A DNA stretch of 64,000 nucleotides from Empedobacter brevis NBRC 14943 = ATCC 43319 (GTDB taxonomy: Bacteria > Bacteroidota > Bacteroidia > Flavobacteriales > Weeksellaceae), in NCBI RefSeq assembly GCF_000382425.1, contig NZ_KB908302.1, positions 48,724 through 112,723 on the forward strand. The letters are read 5' to 3'. The position numbers and the translations under genes were made by a program. Below are positions 9,691 through 18,478 of this stretch, in pieces (positions within the stretch are counted from its first letter, which is position 1; the number at the start of each line of letters is the position of its first letter). The notes under the pieces were generated by a model, which was not told the DNA's origin, did not search any database, and worked only from the letters and a program-made list of their open reading frames with translations.

Positions 9691-10067
9691 TAGGGTTTTA
9701 AGATTGCAGTTACTTCAATTTCGATCAATGCACCATAATGTAATTCATTCGTAGGAATAATACATCTTACCGGTTGATGCGTCCCAAAAAACTTACTGTA
9801 AACAGTGTTTACTTCATCCCAAAGCTTAATAGAAGGAATGTAAATACGACCCTGGAGAACATTATTTTTATCACTTCCGGCTTCGTGCAAAATAGACGCT
9901 ATATTTTTTAAAACCAAAATGGTTTGTTCCGAAATTGTTCTGGGAATCGTCTTGGTTTGCGGATCAATAGGCAATTGCCCCGATAGATACAAAATACCGT
10001 TGTGTTCAATGCATTGGGAATAATGGCCATTTGGAGCCAACATGTTTTCAGTCTGAATGATTCTCAT
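9690..10067 (-). CDS. ridA: RidA family reactive-imine deaminase
   Basis: RidA hydrolyses the enamine/imine intermediates released by threonine and serine dehydratases. The 125-residue frame from the ATG at 10067 (MRIIQTENMLAPNGHYSQC) has the family features GILYLSGQLPIDPQT, the arginine-containing RCIIPTNELHYGALIEIEVTAI and a normal length. An upstream in-frame extension to 10112 exists, but it runs into the operator region and is not credible. The operon order ridA then dehydratase fits their joint chemistry exactly. Confidence 0.92.
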   Translation of the reverse strand: MRIIQTENMLAPNGHYSQCIEHNGILYLSGQLPIDPQTKTIPRTISEQTILVLKNIASILHEAGSDKNNVLQGRIYIPSIKLWDEVNTVYSKFFGTHQPVRCIIPTNELHYGALIEIEVTAILKP

Positions 10068-10083
10068 TTTTTTGATTTTTAAA

Positions 10084-10155
10084 ATATATCTTGATATAAA
10101 GATATATAACAAAAGTACAACTTATCTTGATATCAAGATAAGTTGTACTTTTGTT
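10084..10155. promoter_or_regulatory. Twin MarR-type operators, including a 48-bp perfect palindrome
   Basis: Two related palindromic sites lie between divergent ridA and marR. The first, centred near 10095, reads TATCTTGATATAAAGATA (imperfect). The second is a perfect palindrome from 10108 to 10155, with TATCTTGATATCAAGATA at its centre (10123-10140). The shared core TATCTTGATAT-AAGATA is what a dimeric winged-helix MarR protein would bind. The sites cover the region where promoters of both genes must lie, so both operons are probably repressed together. Binding is inferred; the palindromes are directly visible. Confidence 0.8.
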
Positions 10156-10170
10156 TTTTTAGTAAGTGTA

Positions 10171-10668
10171 ATGGAAAAAGAGAATGATTTAATTGATGCA
10201 TTAGTAGCAGAATGGAATGTTGAACGTCCTGATTTGGATGTGGAAGCGATGCAGATTGTTGGACGGATTATGAGATTGGGAAAAATATTTGAGAATAGAG
10301 CGAGTCATGTTTTAAAGGAGAATGAAATTTATTATACTGATTTAGATGTTTTGGCAACGCTTAGACGTACCGGTTTTCCTTATCAATTATCTCCGAAACA
10401 ATTGATGAAATCTGTTGTGCTTACTTCCGGAGCAATGACGGCACTTTTAAACCGTCTCACAAAATTAGAATTGATTTACCGTGCACCTGATGAAAATGAC
10501 GGACGAATAAGTTTGGCAGGTCTTACAGAAAAAGGCAGAGAAGTTATAGATAAAGCAATTGAGAAAAGATTTGATGAAGCAAAAGATTCAATTGAAATTT
10601 TGAATAAGAAAGAACAGGAAGATTTGGCCATTTTATTAAAACGGTTATTGGTGAATTTGGATAAATAA
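10171..10668 (+). CDS. MarR family transcriptional regulator
   Basis: A 165-residue winged-helix protein from the ATG at 10171; upstream in-frame codons run through the operator palindrome and are unlikely to be translated. The centre YTDLDVLATLRRTGFPYQLSPKQLMKSVVLTSGAMTALLNRLTKLELIYRAPDENDGRISLAGLTEKG holds the recognition helix and the wing with the DxR motif (DENDGR) of the MarR fold. Divergence from ridA-dehydratase, with two palindromes between, suggests autoregulation and control of that operon, perhaps with an amino acid or aromatic acid as inducer. The ligand is unknown. Confidence 0.92.
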   Translation: MEKENDLIDALVAEWNVERPDLDVEAMQIVGRIMRLGKIFENRASHVLKENEIYYTDLDVLATLRRTGFPYQLSPKQLMKSVVLTSGAMTALLNRLTKLELIYRAPDENDGRISLAGLTEKGREVIDKAIEKRFDEAKDSIEILNKKEQEDLAILLKRLLVNLDK

Positions 10669-10685
10669 TGAATTTTTTATTTTTG

Positions 10686-10727
10686 AAACTGTTGTGTTTT
10701 TTAAATTAACAAAAAACACAACAGTTT
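10686..10727. terminator. Bidirectional terminator with 17-bp perfect stem
   Basis: 10686-10702 and 10711-10727 are exact inverted repeats (AAACTGTTGTGTTTTTT and its complement) around an 8-base loop. The T-rich arms can end transcription in both directions between the convergent marR gene and the minus-strand gene at 10787. Confidence 0.8.
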
Positions 10728-10786
10728 ATTAATAGAACTTTTTAAAGAAGTATTTAAATTAAATTTATAATCAGGATACTTTTTAT

Positions 10787-11434
10787 TTAATGAAATTTAT
10801 TTTCATAATCTTCTAGAGAAACCATAGAATCTACTCTATCAAATTTTAATTCATCTGTTCTTTTAGTTAAATCTATTTTATTTTTGAATTGTTCTATTTT
10901 GTTTGAACCAAAGTGAAAAATAATATATGTTAATGAATCTTTTTTATAATTATCATCCGATGAAACTCCTGCAACTAAATATTTTTGATTAAACGAAAAT
11001 AATCGAATAGGTTTTATATTTATCTTAATTTTACCTTCTTCATTAAAATTTATATCATCAATATTTCGTTCATCTATTATTTCAGCTCCATAATTAGGTG
11101 TATCTACCCAATTAATGGAATAAGGATATGGTAAAGGATAACGATACCAATCTCTAAATCCTCTATTTGTATAAAAAGAGAGTGGTATCTCGCGATGGAG
11201 AAAGTCTGGAGTATAATTTTTCAATAATTCTATTTGTTTAGTATTCTTAGGATTTTCAGGTTCAAAATTTAATGTAAGAAGAAAAGAAATAAATGTAACA
11301 AATCCAAAGATTAGTAAATAAATTAAACTATTATTTCTAACTATCTTTTTGTCCCAACTAATCATAATTCTAAAAAAGAAAATGAAACACGTAAGAATTA
11401 AAATACAAGTTGTGGTTATTAATATTTTGTACAT
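10787..11434 (-). CDS. Hypothetical membrane-anchored protein
   Basis: I do not recognise this 215-residue protein. Its first 60 residues contain two hydrophobic helices (ILITTTCILILTCFIFFF and SLIYLLIFGFVTFISFLLTL) with basic residues between, and the rest is soluble and rich in aromatic and charged residues. It is downstream of the secreted lipoprotein gene at 11446-13218 with an 11-base gap, so the two are probably made together. An accessory, immunity or assembly role for the lipoprotein is possible, but only context supports it. Both genes are more AT-rich than the chromosome around them. Confidence 0.6.
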   Translation of the reverse strand: MYKILITTTCILILTCFIFFFRIMISWDKKIVRNNSLIYLLIFGFVTFISFLLTLNFEPENPKNTKQIELLKNYTPDFLHREIPLSFYTNRGFRDWYRYPLPYPYSINWVDTPNYGAEIIDERNIDDINFNEEGKIKINIKPIRLFSFNQKYLVAGVSSDDNYKKDSLTYIIFHFGSNKIEQFKNKIDLTKRTDELKFDRVDSMVSLEDYENKFH

Positions 11435-11445
11435 AATCTATTTAT

Positions 11446-13218
11446 TTATGGAGTATACGTTTCTGCCCATTTAAAAGTTTCTGCTATTGTACCTCCTAAG
11501 TGAATTCCTTGTCCTCTTTCTTTATTAGGAATAATGAATGTACCTTGAACACCTCTTGTTGCTGAGTTCCATCCTGTAATATTTTTTATATTGAAATTTA
11601 TAGAATAGGAATTTTGTATTGAATTCCAATTAATGTTTGTATTATATGAACCTAGAGTAAATTCCATATAGTTAGGATTAGATATAAAGTTAGATAAAGC
11701 TTGAGTATTAAAATGCCAGAAGAAGCTCTCGTTCCCATTACTAATTCCTCCTTTAATTTTATTATGTACTTCTGTTCTTGCTTGAGAAACAGAACCATTT
11801 CCATTATTATGATTCTTAATTCCTTCTATTATTGATGTTCCTTTTACTACGTTTGAGGATATTCCAAAATTTAATACAAATTCTCTTGATGCATTATTAT
11901 TATTATTATTATTAACTAATTCAAATAACCATATCATGATTATATCTCGCCATGACATTGTTTCTGTATTCATATTTATATTTCCATTATTTTTAACTAC
12001 ATCCCTAAAAGGATCAATAACTAACAGATTCCATGAGTTAATCTTATTTTGTTCAGTTGATTTACTCGCTGCCCAATATAGAGTATGCATTAAACTAAAG
12101 ATTTTTGCAGTAGCATTATATGATACTGAAGATAGATACTTTTTTAATTCATTTAAAAAATAGATGTACAAAGGGTTTTCATGTAGAGTATTTAGCGCCT
12201 GATTTTCATAAGCTGTTTCAAAAGCTATAAATAAACCTGTTATAGTCGATTTAGTGGTGTAATCTATATCGTTTCTTTTCATTATTTTGTTTGCAGTATC
12301 TACAGTTAAAGGATTAGACATAACATATTCCTTTTCTAGATAATCAAAATCTATATTAAGAATCCATAATAAGTCATTAAATATATAATTTGAATTATTC
12401 ATTAGATACTCAATTGCCCAAACAGAAAACATTAAAGCATCCTCATGATAACCTTCATTATTTAAGTAGTTATAAATACTATTTCTTGTAGAAGAGTTTT
12501 CAGTTTTGCTTAACCATACTAATTGCTGTTGAGTAAGCATATTAAGAAATGTATTAAATGAAGGAGCTCCATCTCCATCAGAAGGTTGATCTCCTCCAGG
12601 GGTAGGACTTGTTGGAGTCCCTCCGCTTCCGCCTCCGCTTCCGCCTCCGCCTCCGCCTCCGCTTCCGCTTCCGCAATCAGTTTCTTCTAAATACCATCCC
12701 CATTCACAAGTTCCAGAGCTACAACCGCTTACAGGTACCATTACAACTTTGTAGCATACTACACTTCTTGATAGAAAATTAGAATCAATAATATCTAATA
12801 TGGCTTTAGAAGAGCTTTTATTTATGAAATCTACACCATTAGGGTAATGAACAAGATAATTGATAGTCTTATTTTTTTCTTTTCTTATAACAAGGTTTCT
12901 AAACCCTTCAATATTATTTCGTTCTTTAATACCAAATGTATAAGTTGTTAAGTTCTCAGTGGAAATTTTGGTTATAGCAGTTGTGTCTATTTCCCAATCT
13001 AATGAATCAGGAAAGGATGATTTAGAATTGGGAAAATACTTTTCAATATTTTTAAAGGTTAAATTATTTTTTTCGGTGTCTATAAATTCCTTAAAAGAAA
13101 TTTTTTTGGACTCCCAATTAGACTTTTCATTAAAATCTTTATCTATAAAGTCTTCAGTAGAGCAAGAGGAAATTATATTTATAAAACATAAAATTAAAAG
13201 ATAAAATAATTTTTTCAT
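11446..13218 (-). CDS. Large unknown lipoprotein with glycine-rich linker
   Basis: A 590-residue protein starting with a lipoprotein signal peptide (MKKLFYLLILCFINIISSC; lipobox cysteine at residue 19), so it is anchored at the cell surface or periplasm. An N-terminal domain of about 170 residues ends in a cysteine-containing segment (CSSGTCEWGWYLEETDCG), followed by a Gly/Ser linker and a Pro/Thr/Gly stretch at about residues 180-215, then an alpha-helical domain, a six-asparagine tract and a C-terminal beta-rich domain with SATRGVQGTFIIPNKERGQG. The linker is coded by GC-rich codons in an AT-rich gene. The modular shape resembles secreted effector or surface proteins of Bacteroidota; no function is assigned. 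Confidence 0.7.
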   Translation of the reverse strand: MKKLFYLLILCFINIISSCSTEDFIDKDFNEKSNWESKKISFKEFIDTEKNNLTFKNIEKYFPNSKSSFPDSLDWEIDTTAITKISTENLTTYTFGIKERNNIEGFRNLVIRKEKNKTINYLVHYPNGVDFINKSSSKAILDIIDSNFLSRSVVCYKVVMVPVSGCSSGTCEWGWYLEETDCGSGSGGGGGGGSGGGSGGTPTSPTPGGDQPSDGDGAPSFNTFLNMLTQQQLVWLSKTENSSTRNSIYNYLNNEGYHEDALMFSVWAIEYLMNNSNYIFNDLLWILNIDFDYLEKEYVMSNPLTVDTANKIMKRNDIDYTTKSTITGLFIAFETAYENQALNTLHENPLYIYFLNELKKYLSSVSYNATAKIFSLMHTLYWAASKSTEQNKINSWNLLVIDPFRDVVKNNGNINMNTETMSWRDIIMIWLFELVNNNNNNNASREFVLNFGISSNVVKGTSIIEGIKNHNNGNGSVSQARTEVHNKIKGGISNGNESFFWHFNTQALSNFISNPNYMEFTLGSYNTNINWNSIQNSYSINFNIKNITGWNSATRGVQGTFIIPNKERGQGIHLGGTIAETFKWAETYTP

Positions 13219-13321
13219 AAAACAGTTTTGTGGTTAAAATAAAGATAATCAATAATTTATTAAAAATAATATTGAGATTACAATTTTTGTTATTTATAAA
13301 AAAGATAAAATGAATTCAACT

Positions 13322-13353
13322 AAAAAACCCCCGAACAATTCATGTTCAGGGGA
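13322..13353 (-). terminator. Terminator of the TonB receptor gene
   Basis: On the minus strand CCCCTGAACA pairs with TGTTCGGGGG around a 5-base loop and is followed by six T. Confidence 0.85.
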
Positions 13354-13373
13354 TTTAAATTCAGGAATAAATT

Positions 13374-15758
13374 CTAACCTTTTCCTCCGCTTTGCTCTTG
13401 GTTAGATTTTGATCGTTCGATATTGAATTGTTTTCCGAAATTATAGGTAATTCCGAAACGAAACATTCTATATGCCGTATATTCTTTTGTGTTTTTTATA
13501 TCATTTGAAATTGAGGAATAACTTGGATTTTTATTTTCAAATAGATTACTTACATTTAATGAAACTTGTAATTTTTTATCAAAAATCATGGCACGAAGTC
13601 CTATGTTATGTCGCATGAAATCTCCGGTTGTTTGTAAATTTTCGTAACTTTTAGTGTAATAATTGAAAGAATAATTAGCAAACAATGTTTTCTTTTTATT
13701 CAAATCCAAATTATTCGTTAATCTAAACTCTCCGTTTATACCATCTACGTCTTTCATTTCTGGAATTTCACTGGTTGTTTTACGATAAAAAATATCTGCA
13801 GTTGCATTTAGTTTCCACCATTTTGTGGGTTTTATATTTAAGTTTTCACTTACTCCAAGACTATAAGATTTTCCAATGTTGTACGGTTTCGTAGTGTTTA
13901 TCTTAGTTTCAGGATTATAAATGTTGATCTGTTCAAAAATATCATTTGCATTTCGGTAATAAATACTTGTCACTGATAAATCTTTATAAGCATATTCCAG
14001 CTCAAAATTGTTCGAGTTAGAAGGTGTTAAATTAGGATTACCGACAGAAATATTGTAATCATTTTCTTTTGTTTCAAATGGGTTTAAATACCAAATGAAA
14101 GGACGATCCACACGACGGCTATAATTTAAAGTAAACGAATGATTTTCGGTTGCTTGATACATTAAGTAAGCTGTAGGGTATAAACCGTCAAACTTTTTAG
14201 AATACTCAAAATTTTCTTTTTTAATTAATCCTTTTACTTCTGCATGCTCATAACGCAAACCGGCTTTTGCTGTCCATTTCTCTGCAAATTGTTTTTCGAT
14301 AGAATAATACAAAGCATAGATGTTTTCGTTGTATTGAAATCCATCGGTATAAGTTGTTTCATTTGCGTTGGTTTTAGAATAACGCTCATTTTCTGCTTCA
14401 TCTTTTGCCCAACGTAAACGTGTACCATAATTCATTTTCCATGAATCGATAGGATGTTCCATGTCTAAACTAGCATTATAACGATTGGATTTTTGGTCGG
14501 CATTAGAAATATTGTTTTGGTATTTACTAGCTATTTCTTCCCAAGAACTGTTGTACTCTTTACTTATTATTTTGGACTCTTCTGAGAAAGGATTATTAGA
14601 GTAATCAAAATCAAACGTTAATTTTTTTCCATCTGTATCAAATTTCTTGATGATATGATAATTTAATCCAAGGTAGCTCCAGTCCCAATTAGATCCATTG
14701 CGATCCATTGTGATGTATCGATAAGGTTGGTCTTGATTAATTTTGAAAATATTTGTCGTTGAAAAATTATCGTATTCACCATCTCCTTTTGCTAAATCAA
14801 GATTAAAACCTGTGATAAGTTTATTATTTATCTGGTAATCGATACCTATTTTTCCTCCGATATAGACGTTTTTATTTTTATTAACTCCGTTGTTTCTCCA
14901 TGTTTCATCAGGATAATAAGTTTTCTCGTTTGACTTGTTGTACCAACGTCCTGATCCGTTGTAAACGTTTGCCGTTACAGTCCATTTATCTTTTCTAAAA
15001 TTGATGTTTCCGTTCAAATTGTATCCTGGATATTTTTGTTGATTATAAGTTGAAGATAAAGAGCCATTCAAGCTTTCTCCTTTTGCACTTTTCAGAACAA
15101 TATTGATTATTCCACTGTTTCCGGAAGCATCATATTTTGCAGGAGGATTTGTAATAATTTCAATCTTTTCGATGTCTTCTGCCCGAATAGTTTTTAAATA
15201 ATTAGCCAATTGATCACTGCTCATTTGCATTAATCGATCATCAATCATAACTGTAACTGATCCTTTTCCAATGATGGATATAGCGTCAGAATTTTCATCA
15301 ACTTTAATACGGGGAGCTAGTTTTAATGCATCTAAAGCATTTCCTCCTTTTGCACCTTCGGCCTGATCAACATTAAAAACAAGACGATCAACTTTCTTTT
15401 CAATTAATTTTTTTTGCCCGGTGACAACTGCTTCATTTAATGAAACTTCTGTTTCTTTTTTGGGAACAATAATAACCCCGATTTCTTGGTGGTCTTGAAT
15501 AATGATTTGTTGTGAATGTAAAAGGATTCCGGCTTCTTCAACTTTTAAAATGTACGTTCCGTTCTCCAAATTTGAAGAGAAAAGTCCGTTTTCGTCAGTT
15601 GAGATTTCATCTACAATTTTATCTCCTTGAGAGATGACAACATCTGCTAAAGCGACCGGTTGTTGATTGATATATTGGATAGCTCCTTTTATTTCTTGCT
15701 GTGCATAGGCTTGAATTGCAGCTACACAAAGAATTAAAGGAAGTAAATATTTTTTCAT
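13374..15758 (-). CDS. TonB-dependent outer membrane receptor-like protein
   Basis: A 794-residue outer-membrane protein. A signal peptide ends at AYAQ (residue 19); residues about 22-105 form a carboxypeptidase-regulatory-like beta-sandwich (IKGAIQYINQQPVALADVVI...GTYILKVE). The plug domain follows (GNALDALKLAPRIKVDENSD... through KIEIITNPPAKYDASGNSGIINIVLK), and then a large outer-membrane beta-barrel of the OMP_b-brl_3 type ending in an aromatic-rich strand (RMFRFGITYNFGKQF). Such receptors import siderophores, oligomers or cobalamin with energy from TonB-ExbBD. The substrate is unknown; there is no SusD partner beside it, so a polysaccharide role is unlikely. Confidence 0.88.
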   Translation of the reverse strand: MKKYLLPLILCVAAIQAYAQQEIKGAIQYINQQPVALADVVISQGDKIVDEISTDENGLFSSNLENGTYILKVEEAGILLHSQQIIIQDHQEIGVIIVPKKETEVSLNEAVVTGQKKLIEKKVDRLVFNVDQAEGAKGGNALDALKLAPRIKVDENSDAISIIGKGSVTVMIDDRLMQMSSDQLANYLKTIRAEDIEKIEIITNPPAKYDASGNSGIINIVLKSAKGESLNGSLSSTYNQQKYPGYNLNGNINFRKDKWTVTANVYNGSGRWYNKSNEKTYYPDETWRNNGVNKNKNVYIGGKIGIDYQINNKLITGFNLDLAKGDGEYDNFSTTNIFKINQDQPYRYITMDRNGSNWDWSYLGLNYHIIKKFDTDGKKLTFDFDYSNNPFSEESKIISKEYNSSWEEIASKYQNNISNADQKSNRYNASLDMEHPIDSWKMNYGTRLRWAKDEAENERYSKTNANETTYTDGFQYNENIYALYYSIEKQFAEKWTAKAGLRYEHAEVKGLIKKENFEYSKKFDGLYPTAYLMYQATENHSFTLNYSRRVDRPFIWYLNPFETKENDYNISVGNPNLTPSNSNNFELEYAYKDLSVTSIYYRNANDIFEQINIYNPETKINTTKPYNIGKSYSLGVSENLNIKPTKWWKLNATADIFYRKTTSEIPEMKDVDGINGEFRLTNNLDLNKKKTLFANYSFNYYTKSYENLQTTGDFMRHNIGLRAMIFDKKLQVSLNVSNLFENKNPSYSSISNDIKNTKEYTAYRMFRFGITYNFGKQFNIERSKSNQEQSGGKG

Positions 15759-15871
15759 TTTTTAGGGTTATTTACAAATATGACGCGTGGTTTCTCAAAA
15801 AGTTACATGTAGAAATGTGAAATTATTCTTAAATTAAATTGCTAGGACCTAAGTAATTTAATTTTTTATCA

Positions 15872-15901
15872 TAAAAAAATCCCGATGACAGCATCATCAG
15901 G
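15872..15901 (-). terminator. Terminator of the RIC/ScdA gene
   Basis: On the minus strand CCTGATGA pairs with TCATCGGG around a 5-base loop, followed by seven T. Confidence 0.85.
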
Positions 15902-15977
15902 ACTTGAATTAATCCACTAAAAATTATAGATGAGGATTATAACAGAAAATCAAAATAATATTTCTTTTGTGTTTATT

Positions 15978-16694
15978 CTATTTGAATTCTTTTTCTAATT
16001 CGATTGATTTTGGAAAAAGAATGTTGTTCTCGATATGGATATGTGTATGCAGATCATTTTCGAAGTCTTGCAGCATGGCAAAAGCTACACGATAAGTATT
16101 GCAAGCATCAGCAGGAGGAGTATAATTGTTGGTCAATTCTGAAATTTTTTCCAAACGATCGCCTTCAACCGTATGTTCATGTTCCATCATATGTACCGGG
16201 TTTTCAACTGTTCCAAAAGCAGGCGTTTCTAATTCAGCTCCTTTTCGTTTTGCATTGGTCATCTTTTTAATGAAAGGAAAAAGAATAAGCTCCTCTTTTT
16301 TTAAATGGGCGCTTAGTTCTTTTGCTGTCTCATTGAAAAGTCTGCTGATTTCATAAAGTTCAGGGTGTCTTTCGCCATGTACTTTACAAAGCTTATCTAA
16401 AAATGCCAATAGGATAGGTGTTTTTTCTTCTACATAGAAATGGTGCTTTTTCTCCACATATTCTGCTAAAAGATCCAAAGGCCACGATTTAAAATCTATA
16501 TTGCTTTCAGTTTGAGCAGGTAAATTTTCCAATTCCTGGTAAATTTTTTCAGCATCCAATAATTTGTTTTCGCATGCTTCTTCTATTGTTCTTCCTCCGC
16601 GGCAACAAAAATCGATGCCATGTTTTTTAAAGATTGCAGCAGTTCTAAAATCTTCTGCAACCATTTCGCCAATTAAATCAGTTTTTGTGTTCAT
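15978..16694 (-). CDS. ric: Iron-sulfur cluster repair di-iron protein (RIC, ScdA/YtfE family)
   Basis: RIC restores Fe-S clusters damaged by nitric oxide or oxidants. The 238 residues have the N-terminal ScdA domain with paired cysteines (HGIDFCCRGG, C30-C31, and C41), then a hemerythrin-like four-helix domain whose histidines and glutamates bind two irons (KKHHFYVEE, CKVHGERHPEL, HLKKEELILFPF, MMEHEHTVEGD, HTHIHIENNILFPK). It lies with a cytochrome c, an Rrf2 regulator and a second hemerythrin gene, a nitrosative-stress set. A copy of the shared AATAAAA-N12-TTTTATT-like motif lies immediately upstream of the start (16698-16721). Confidence 0.95.
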   Translation of the reverse strand: MNTKTDLIGEMVAEDFRTAAIFKKHGIDFCCRGGRTIEEACENKLLDAEKIYQELENLPAQTESNIDFKSWPLDLLAEYVEKKHHFYVEEKTPILLAFLDKLCKVHGERHPELYEISRLFNETAKELSAHLKKEELILFPFIKKMTNAKRKGAELETPAFGTVENPVHMMEHEHTVEGDRLEKISELTNNYTPPADACNTYRVAFAMLQDFENDLHTHIHIENNILFPKSIELEKEFK

Positions 16695-16697
16695 ATT

Positions 16698-16721
16698 AAA
16701 ATACTTTTATCTCTTTTATTA
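16698..16721 (-). promoter_or_regulatory. Putative Rrf2-type operator, copy 1 (ric)
   Basis: AAAATACTTTTATCTCTTTT followed by ATT; read on the minus strand it matches the copies at 18442, 18959 and 19508. It is nearly adjacent to the ric start codon, so a bound regulator would block promoter clearance or translation initiation. Confidence 0.55.
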
Positions 16722-16772
16722 GTTTAAATTTTTTTGAAATTCTCCTTTCAAACAGAGAAGTGGTCAATCTTT

Positions 16773-17183
16773 TTATTTTTTTAATGATAAGATATAATCT
16801 ACCATTTGGCTAGCTTCATCTTTACTGATCGTAGGATGAGAAGTCATTGGAACATCTCCCCAGTTTCCTTTTCCTCCTTCGATAATTTTTGAAGCAAGTA
16901 CATCACGATCTGCTGTTGTATATTTCCCTGCGACATCATGGTATGAAGGGCCTATTAATTTAGAATTAACAGCATGGCATGATAAACAGTCTGCTTTTTC
17001 AACCAATCCTTTTCCTTTTTCAGCATTTGTTAACTCAGTTGGTTTTGTAGCTTCAACAGGTTTTCCTATATCTACAGTCGAGTAATCGATTTCTGGCTCT
17101 GCTGTTTTGGAATTTTCTGTTTTGTGACATGAATAGGATGACAGGCTAACAAGAACTGTCATGATTAACGTTAACTTTTTCAT
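16773..17183 (-). CDS. Class I c-type cytochrome, lipid-anchored
   Basis: A 136-residue secreted monohaem cytochrome. It has a lipoprotein signal MKKLTLIMTVLVSLSSYSC, the haem-binding motif CLSCH in KADCLSCHAVNSKLIGPSYHDVAGKY, and a methionine in the DVPMTSHPTISKDEA loop as likely sixth haem ligand; the ending VDYILSLKK is typical of c551/c552-like cytochromes. The start at 17183 is chosen because it begins the signal peptide; an eight-codon upstream extension has no such sense. It probably carries electrons in the periplasm to a terminal oxidase or a nitric oxide/nitrite reductase, in line with the nitrosative-stress neighbours. Confidence 0.88.
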   Translation of the reverse strand: MKKLTLIMTVLVSLSSYSCHKTENSKTAEPEIDYSTVDIGKPVEATKPTELTNAEKGKGLVEKADCLSCHAVNSKLIGPSYHDVAGKYTTADRDVLASKIIEGGKGNWGDVPMTSHPTISKDEASQMVDYILSLKK

Positions 17184-17213
17184 CTCTTTGTTTTTTACTA
17201 TTCTCAATTGAGG

Positions 17214-17987
17214 CTATTTTTTAGCAATTAAAACGATTGCGCATAAATATTTTTCATATTTTTTGAATACTTCTTTCATTCGAATTATGCGTTCTCTGAT
17301 TTCAGGTTGGGTTGCAATGTTTTTTATGATGTGAACAAATCCACGGATCCCTTCATCGTCTATGATTCTGAAAGGTTCTAACAAATGCATTTGAGCAATT
17401 TCTACGGCAATAAGGCTAAATCCTTTCTCTTTTAATAAATTTTTCCATTCTTCAACAGTTAAGGGACGTGCGTTGACTTTCATTGTTTCGGCTAATTCCT
17501 TTTGAATATTTTTTTTAATCTGATCTGGAATGTGATCAGGTCTCAATGCCAATTCATGTATAGCATACAGCCCTTCTTTTTTCAAGATGCGGTGAGCTTC
17601 TCGGATGATTTCTTTTTTACGATGATCAGCATGCATAGTCAACATTGCTTCTCCATATACTTTTGTCTGACTGTTGTCTTCTAATTCAGTATGAGCTGCA
17701 TGACCTAATTTGAAGAGAACTTTTTTATGATTGAATTTCTCATTCAAATCTTTCACAATTTTTTCTTCCAAATCTATACCGATATAGGATGCCGGATTTT
17801 TTTGGAGTGTAATGTTAGCCGTATAGCCCAGCCCCGGAGCAAATTCAACGATTTGATCTGCTGAATTGATGTCTAAAAGCTGAATCATTTTATCGGTCAT
17901 TTGTTTTCCTCCCGGACGCAATACTTTTTTTCCGACTTTGGCCAAGACCCAATGTCCTGACATTTTTTCAATAGAATGTTTGCTCAT
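17214..17987 (-). CDS. Class I SAM-dependent methyltransferase
   Basis: A 257-residue Rossmann-fold methyltransferase. The SAM-binding glycine motif is IVEFAPGLGYTANITLQ (about residues 47-63), followed by an acidic residue in YIGIDLEE and a post-motif YGEAMLTMHADHRKKEIIREAHRILKKEGLYAIHEL, as in the Methyltransf_11/25 families. The substrate is unknown. Its start overlaps the end of the small membrane-protein gene by 20 bases, so both are translated from one message, and the cytochrome follows within 30 bases. The operon setting suggests a part in the nitrosative/respiratory response, but not which. Confidence 0.85.
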   Translation of the reverse strand: MSKHSIEKMSGHWVLAKVGKKVLRPGGKQMTDKMIQLLDINSADQIVEFAPGLGYTANITLQKNPASYIGIDLEEKIVKDLNEKFNHKKVLFKLGHAAHTELEDNSQTKVYGEAMLTMHADHRKKEIIREAHRILKKEGLYAIHELALRPDHIPDQIKKNIQKELAETMKVNARPLTVEEWKNLLKEKGFSLIAVEIAQMHLLEPFRIIDDEGIRGFVHIIKNIATQPEIRERIIRMKEVFKKYEKYLCAIVLIAKK

Positions 17988-18420
17988 CTTTTTTTGTAAT
18001 TAATGTGATACAAAAAACAATTAGTATCAGCAGTTTGAAAATTTCTGCATAAATAAAATAGTCATGTAATGGAGAGGGAGGTACACCTTTTCCTGTAATC
18101 AATATAGCTGCTCTTGTGTCTAGCACGGGCAATAACCAGAACTTCTCGAGAGATAAGACAATTGTCAAAAGAATCGCACTCACGATTGTTGATTTATTCA
18201 TTTTCTTTCGGTTTACAAATAAGAGTAACAGCACGAAGAACAATAGAATTAATTGGATATTTGTTGAGACAGCAAAAGTAAGTCGACCTAATTCCAATGC
18301 GATTGGTAATGTCATTCCTGTTACTTGAAACTTTAGCGGCGTTTCAACAAAGCTTATGCTGATGAAAATTCCCATCCATAAGAATAGGAGCGCAAATAAT
18401 AATGGATGTTTTATTCTCAT
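17968..18420 (-). CDS. Small four-helix membrane protein
   Basis: A 150-residue integral membrane protein with four hydrophobic stretches (HPLLFALLFLWMGIFISISF, NIQLILLFFVLLLLFVN, IVSAILLTIVLSLEKFWLLPVL, IYAEIFKLLILIVFCITLI). I see no enzyme motif. It heads a minus-strand unit with the methyltransferase and probably the cytochrome, and a copy of the shared operator-like motif lies 22-48 bases before its start. It resembles small membrane proteins found near Rrf2/NsrR-controlled genes in other bacteria; its function is unknown. Confidence 0.75.
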   Translation of the reverse strand: MRIKHPLLFALLFLWMGIFISISFVETPLKFQVTGMTLPIALELGRLTFAVSTNIQLILLFFVLLLLFVNRKKMNKSTIVSAILLTIVLSLEKFWLLPVLDTRAAILITGKGVPPSPLHDYFIYAEIFKLLILIVFCITLITKKDEQTFY

Positions 18421-18441
18421 TTTGATCTATTTTTAATTCGT

Positions 18442-18468
18442 ATAAAAAGACCTTTTTATCTTTTATTG
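18442..18468 (-). promoter_or_regulatory. Putative Rrf2-type operator, copy 2 (membrane protein operon)
   Basis: ATAAAAAGACCTTTTTATCT followed by TTTATTG; its minus strand matches the copies near ric, rrf2 and the hemerythrin gene. It lies between the end of the regulator gene and the start of the membrane-protein gene. Confidence 0.5.
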
Positions 18469-18478
18469 CAGTAAATTT

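Noticed and set aside
11880..11920. Run of six Asn codons (ATT/AAT repeat) as a phase-variation switch
   Set aside because: It is a triplet repeat, so length changes keep the frame; it can vary protein length only.
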